Positions 8,437-11,072 of a stretch of 11,072 nt of DNA are shown piece after piece (the first letter of the stretch is position 1; each line of letters opens with the position of its first letter). Source of the stretch: Euperipatoides rowelli (lineage: Eukaryota > Onychophora > Udeonychophora > Euonychophora > Peripatopsidae). Position numbers and translations under genes: made by a program. The stretch lies in assembly GCA_003024985.2 (NCBI GenBank), contig PXIH01S0009034.1; one strand, written 5' to 3'. The notes under the pieces were generated by a model, which was not told where the DNA came from, did no database searches, and was given only the letters and a program-made list of their open reading frames with translations.

Positions 8437-8816
8437 TTACCTTCTTGTAGGCCTTGAGACTGCTTGCCATCATTTTATCATGGATTCAATCAGCTTTAGA
8501 ATGGTGTCATGGTTTATCTTCTCCCATGCAGGTTGTAAACTGGCCATCAAATCTCTAGAATTTGAAGGAGTTTTACTAAGTTTGTTCCTATGTCCATTTA
8601 AGATAGACCACTAATTCTCATTTGGATTAAGATCTGGAGATGGACTTGGCCATTCTAGGACTGTAAATTTAGTTATTTTCCTTCTTTCATGTAGCTTATA
8701 TTCAGGGTTAGCTAATCAGTTTTTTTTACTAGCTTGGAAGTGTTTTGTGGATCATTATCCTCCTGGAAAATTAATTCCCTTTCCCAAACTTGTAAACCGA
8801 TAGCTCCATAGACTCT
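8437..8816 (-). pseudogene. C-terminal fragment of a Tc1-like transposase
   Basis: Tc1/mariner transposases cut and paste their element through a D, D and D/E triad. The minus strand shows ELIFQEDNDPQNTSKLVKK, with the second catalytic Asp at 8757-8759. After a frameshift in an A8 run (8720-8727) it shows TVLEWPSPSPDLNPNEN with the presumed catalytic Glu at 8617-8619, and then a tail ending AWEKINHDTILKLIESM and WQAVSRPTRR before TAA at 8437-8439. These match the C-terminal third of Tc1 proteins (about 125 of roughly 340 residues). The DNA-binding N-terminus and first catalytic Asp are absent. In-frame stops lie at 8716, 8611 and 8470. The Asp-Glu spacing is about 46 residues, longer than the usual 34. 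At its 5' end the fragment runs into a hairpin and then into RTE sequence. Confidence 0.85.
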
Positions 8817-8849
8817 TAGAGTCTATGGGGCTATCAGCTTACAAGTTTG
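8785..8849. repeat. 65-bp near-perfect inverted repeat at the Tc1/RTE junction
   Basis: Arms 8785-8816 and 8818-8849 are 32 bases each with a single-base centre at 8817 and three mismatches, all transitions. The left arm read on the minus strand is transposase-like coding sequence (VYGAIGLQVWE), while the right arm lies between this and the last recognisable RTE codons (DIIIEEATNL, about 8839-8868). The right arm is therefore most simply an inverted copy of the Tc1 sequence. It is not a Tc1 terminal repeat, because it is internal to the transposase reading frame. Confidence 0.9.
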
Positions 8850-10620
8850 TTGCCTCTTCAATTATGATATCATTCACTTCAATCACTTAAGATTGCACAT
8901 ATTTTTTAACATCACTTTGATATTTTCTAGATTCATTTTCATGTCAGATTTTGAGCTAGCATTACATTATGTCAGTGATCTATTTCTTTAAATCTTCTAA
9001 ACTGGAAGCAAGTATGACAATATCATCACCAAAACAGAGATGGTTCAAATAGTCTCCATTTATCCATAATCCAGTATTTTCCCAATCTATACTTCTAGAC
9101 TAATTCAAGTGTAGCTGTAAATAACTTTGGAGAGTTATGTCAGCTTTACAAACTCCTCTTTGGATTCGGATCTTGTTGGTATTTTTATGTAGTTTCACTG
9201 TGGATGTCTTCTTATACATATTGTTGATAAAATCAATATATACTTTACTAATAGCTTGTCTTTAGGGCATCTAATACAAATTGAGTATATATTGAATAAA
9301 AGGCTTTTTCATAGTCAACAAATCCTATTAAAGTGGAAGTTCATATTCATTGCATCTTTGAATGACTTCTTGTAATATTTGCAGGTGGTCCTTGGTGCTA
9401 AATCTACTACTGAAGTCAGCATGTTCTTTTGATTGAGCCTCATCCAATTCTTTTTTGCAATCTATTTGTCAGAACCTTGGTGAAAATTTTATATATGACT
9501 GGTAACAAGCTTATAGGTCTGTGGGTTTTAAGGTCTTCAGTACAATATTAAGACAGTATTACTGCATCCAATTAGTAAATTTCTTTGTTTTAAGTATTCT
9601 GTAAAACACTGAGTGAGTGTTATTTCTAGTTCTTCACTACCAGCTTTTATAATAGCAATTGTTACTTTCTTTTTCTGGTGCCTTTTCTTTCTTATATGTT
9701 TCATTGCATACTTCACTTTTTCTGTGAGAGCATGTGATTTATCAATCATTGTTTCAATCAAATTATTTATGTCTTCTTTTTGGTCTTCTTCTTTAATGTT
9801 TGCATTAATCAATTCATCATGATATTGTGCCTTGTAAAATTCTTCAACTCTGTCGACAAGAAATTCTTTCTTCTAATAATGGTACTAACATTTTTTCTTT
9901 TATTACTATTATTAGATCTTACCCAATCATTAACCTTTGTTTAGTTTCTTCAAATTTTTCCTTTCAGCAATAATTGTTTTCTTGACCAAATCACAGTTGA
10001 ATGATTGTATATGCTTTGTAATGCATCTTCATTATGTTTATAGAGCTCAACATATTCAATTTTGGACTTGATCTTCCTTGATTTTCATTTCATGTCACTT
10101 TTTCATTACATTTTTAGTGTCTTGTGTTATTTGTTATCAGGTTTATTGTCTTTTGTGCCAGCAATACTTTTAGCAGCATCTAAGATATTTTTTGATTCTA
10201 AAATTGATTTCTTCCAGATTCTGTACTTCCTCTAGTAATGTGCTGAATCTGTTTTTGAGTTCTAACTGAAACTTGTGTGTGTGCTTGCTTAGGTTCTCCA
10301 CATCATTTGACTGAAACTTCCTTTTGACAAGTATACACCTTTCAAGTGCTGGATTTAGAATGGTCCTTACTAGCAAGTGATCACTGCCTGTTTTGAATAG
10401 GTTGAGCATTGAGATATCTTGCACTATCTTCTTATTAACAAGTATGTAATGAATTTAATTCTTCTCTCCGTTTGGTCCCCTCCAAGTCAATTTCCTGTTT
10501 GGTGCGTTTTGAAAAATGAATTCATGATGAACAAATTATTATTCTCTCAACATTCTATGATTCTATCTCCTCTATCATTCCTCAAGCCATGATAAAATTC
10601 TCATACTGAATTGTCACATT
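8850..10620 (-). pseudogene. Decayed RTE-clade LINE (endonuclease end and reverse transcriptase)
   Basis: RTE elements encode one protein with an APE endonuclease followed by an RT. Reading on the minus strand, the endonuclease end shows GLRNDRGDRI (about 10560-10590), RKLTWRGPNGEKN (about 10460-10500), and QDISMLNLFKTGSDH with the catalytic SDH (about 10376-10420). A lysine-rich linker follows, including the stretch 10170-10375 and the NANIKEEDQKED block (about 9770-9805). RT blocks are IIKAGSEELEITL (about 9630-9670), RPISLLPVIYKIFTKVL (about 9470-9525), LDEAQSKEHADFSSRFST (about 9395-9450), VDYEKAF (9299-9319), KIRIQRGVCKADI (about 9135-9175), and LNHLCFGDDIVILA (about 9010-9055), where FADD has become FGDD. 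It fades out at about 8845 after VNDIIIEEATNL, so the RT thumb, C-terminus and 3' UTR are missing. Many stops and frameshifts are present. Confidence 0.87.
9311..9893 (-). repeat. Segment duplicated at 4731-5317
   Basis: This 583-bp part of the RTE element is repeated in the same orientation about 4.6 kb to the left, inside the L1-like RT domain, with about 97% identity. Both copies carry TAATAG directly after the ELPL codons, where relatives have an uninterrupted frame into the VDYEKAF block, so they share the same lesion. Here the segment is continuous with further RTE sequence on both sides, which makes this the resident copy or the closest relative of the source. Confidence 0.9.
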
Positions 10621-11072
10621 TTTGTTGTAGGCCTATTCAATTTGTTCCTCACCTTTGTATCTCCATCCACCTACTTAATTTTACATAGTTATTCTTCTAT
10701 CTCTTGTAAATTTACTTTGACAATTCTATATACATAGGGTCAGCATTGTATGACAAGATAGATTAATCTGGGGATTCTTAACGCCCTATGCTCTAATGTA
10801 CTCCTGATTGCTGTCTTGAATTGGGCCAATCATGTCTCCAGGGATTAAGGCCATTTATTTAGTTATACATTCATTGTATTATCTTGAGATGAACGAAAAA
10901 TGTCAGTATTTAATATAAAGTTAACCATCTTTAATAATATTACATGGGTGAAATATCAATTAATGGTAATCTAAATGTCAATACAAAAAATAAAGCTTAT
11001 CAAAATATTACAAGCAAAATATATTTTTTTCGCCCAACCTCCCTGAATTTTTTTTCTGCAAATGCCCTTGCA
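10621..11072. other. AT-rich region, possibly RTE 5' sequence, unassigned
   Basis: On the minus strand the first 200 bases may still belong to the RTE endonuclease region, since they directly precede the GLRNDRG block, but translations in three frames show only broken, non-diagnostic peptides. From about 10850 to the window end the sequence is AT-rich with short T and A runs and no coding motif, RNA gene or repeat that I can name. The last 50 bases (CGCCCAACCTCCCTG and following) are slightly more GC-rich and may begin another unit beyond the window. Confidence 0.35.

Noticed and set aside
1-11072. CRISPR arrays, prokaryotic operons, phage or LTR retrovirus-like elements
   Set aside because: No regular spaced repeats, no Shine-Dalgarno-spaced genes, no long terminal repeats and no protease, integrase or envelope motifs were seen; all RT domains belong to non-LTR lineages.
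1-11072. tRNA or rRNA genes, including as LINE targets
   Set aside because: I looked for T-loop (GGTTCRANNCC-like) and cloverleaf patterns and found none convincing on either strand.

Overview
The window looks like non-genic, AT-rich DNA from an animal genome (probably an invertebrate; the species cannot be named from this sequence). Nearly everything recognisable is decayed transposable-element sequence. The evidence for a eukaryote is the presence of three unrelated non-LTR retrotransposon lineages and a Tc1/mariner transposase, long homopolymer T runs, and no operons, ribosome-binding sites or compact gene packing. I found no intact gene and no RNA gene. Every recognisable protein is interrupted by stops and frameshifts.

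Layout, left to right. (1) Positions 107-1424, plus strand: the reverse-transcriptase half and C-terminal part of a Jockey/CR1-like LINE, cut off by the window start, with a mutated catalytic motif (YADN instead of YADD). (2) Positions about 1700-7459, plus strand: a nearly complete L1/Tx1-like LINE with ORF1 (zinc knuckles, 1854-2869), a spacer, and ORF2 (3327-7166) containing an APE-type endonuclease, a reverse transcriptase and a C-terminal zinc motif, then a 3' UTR ending in an AAATA-type tail. Its RT domain is split by a 587-bp piece of an RTE-type element (4731-5317) in the opposite orientation. (3) Positions 7460-8436: unique-looking AT-rich sequence with no recognisable element; it holds weak splice-like signals. 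(4) Positions 8437-8816, minus strand: the C-terminal third of a Tc1-like transposase. (5) Positions 8785-8849: a 65-bp near-perfect hairpin lying exactly at the join between the Tc1 fragment and the next element. (6) Positions about 8850-10620, minus strand: a decayed RTE-clade LINE with endonuclease end and RT. Its 9311-9893 segment is about 97% identical to the piece inserted in the L1-like element. (7) Positions 10620-11072: AT-rich sequence without a confident assignment.

These elements do not work together; they are layers of successive insertion and decay. The relative order that can be read is: the L1-like LINE came first, and then its RT domain received the RTE-derived piece. The two most informative observations are the paired RTE segments, which share a lesion and whose inserted copy starts inside a catalytic motif and lacks the element's 3' end, and the fold-back hairpin at the Tc1/RTE join. 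Both look like products of templated DNA repair rather than of ordinary transposition. I did not find a credible new biological system here.
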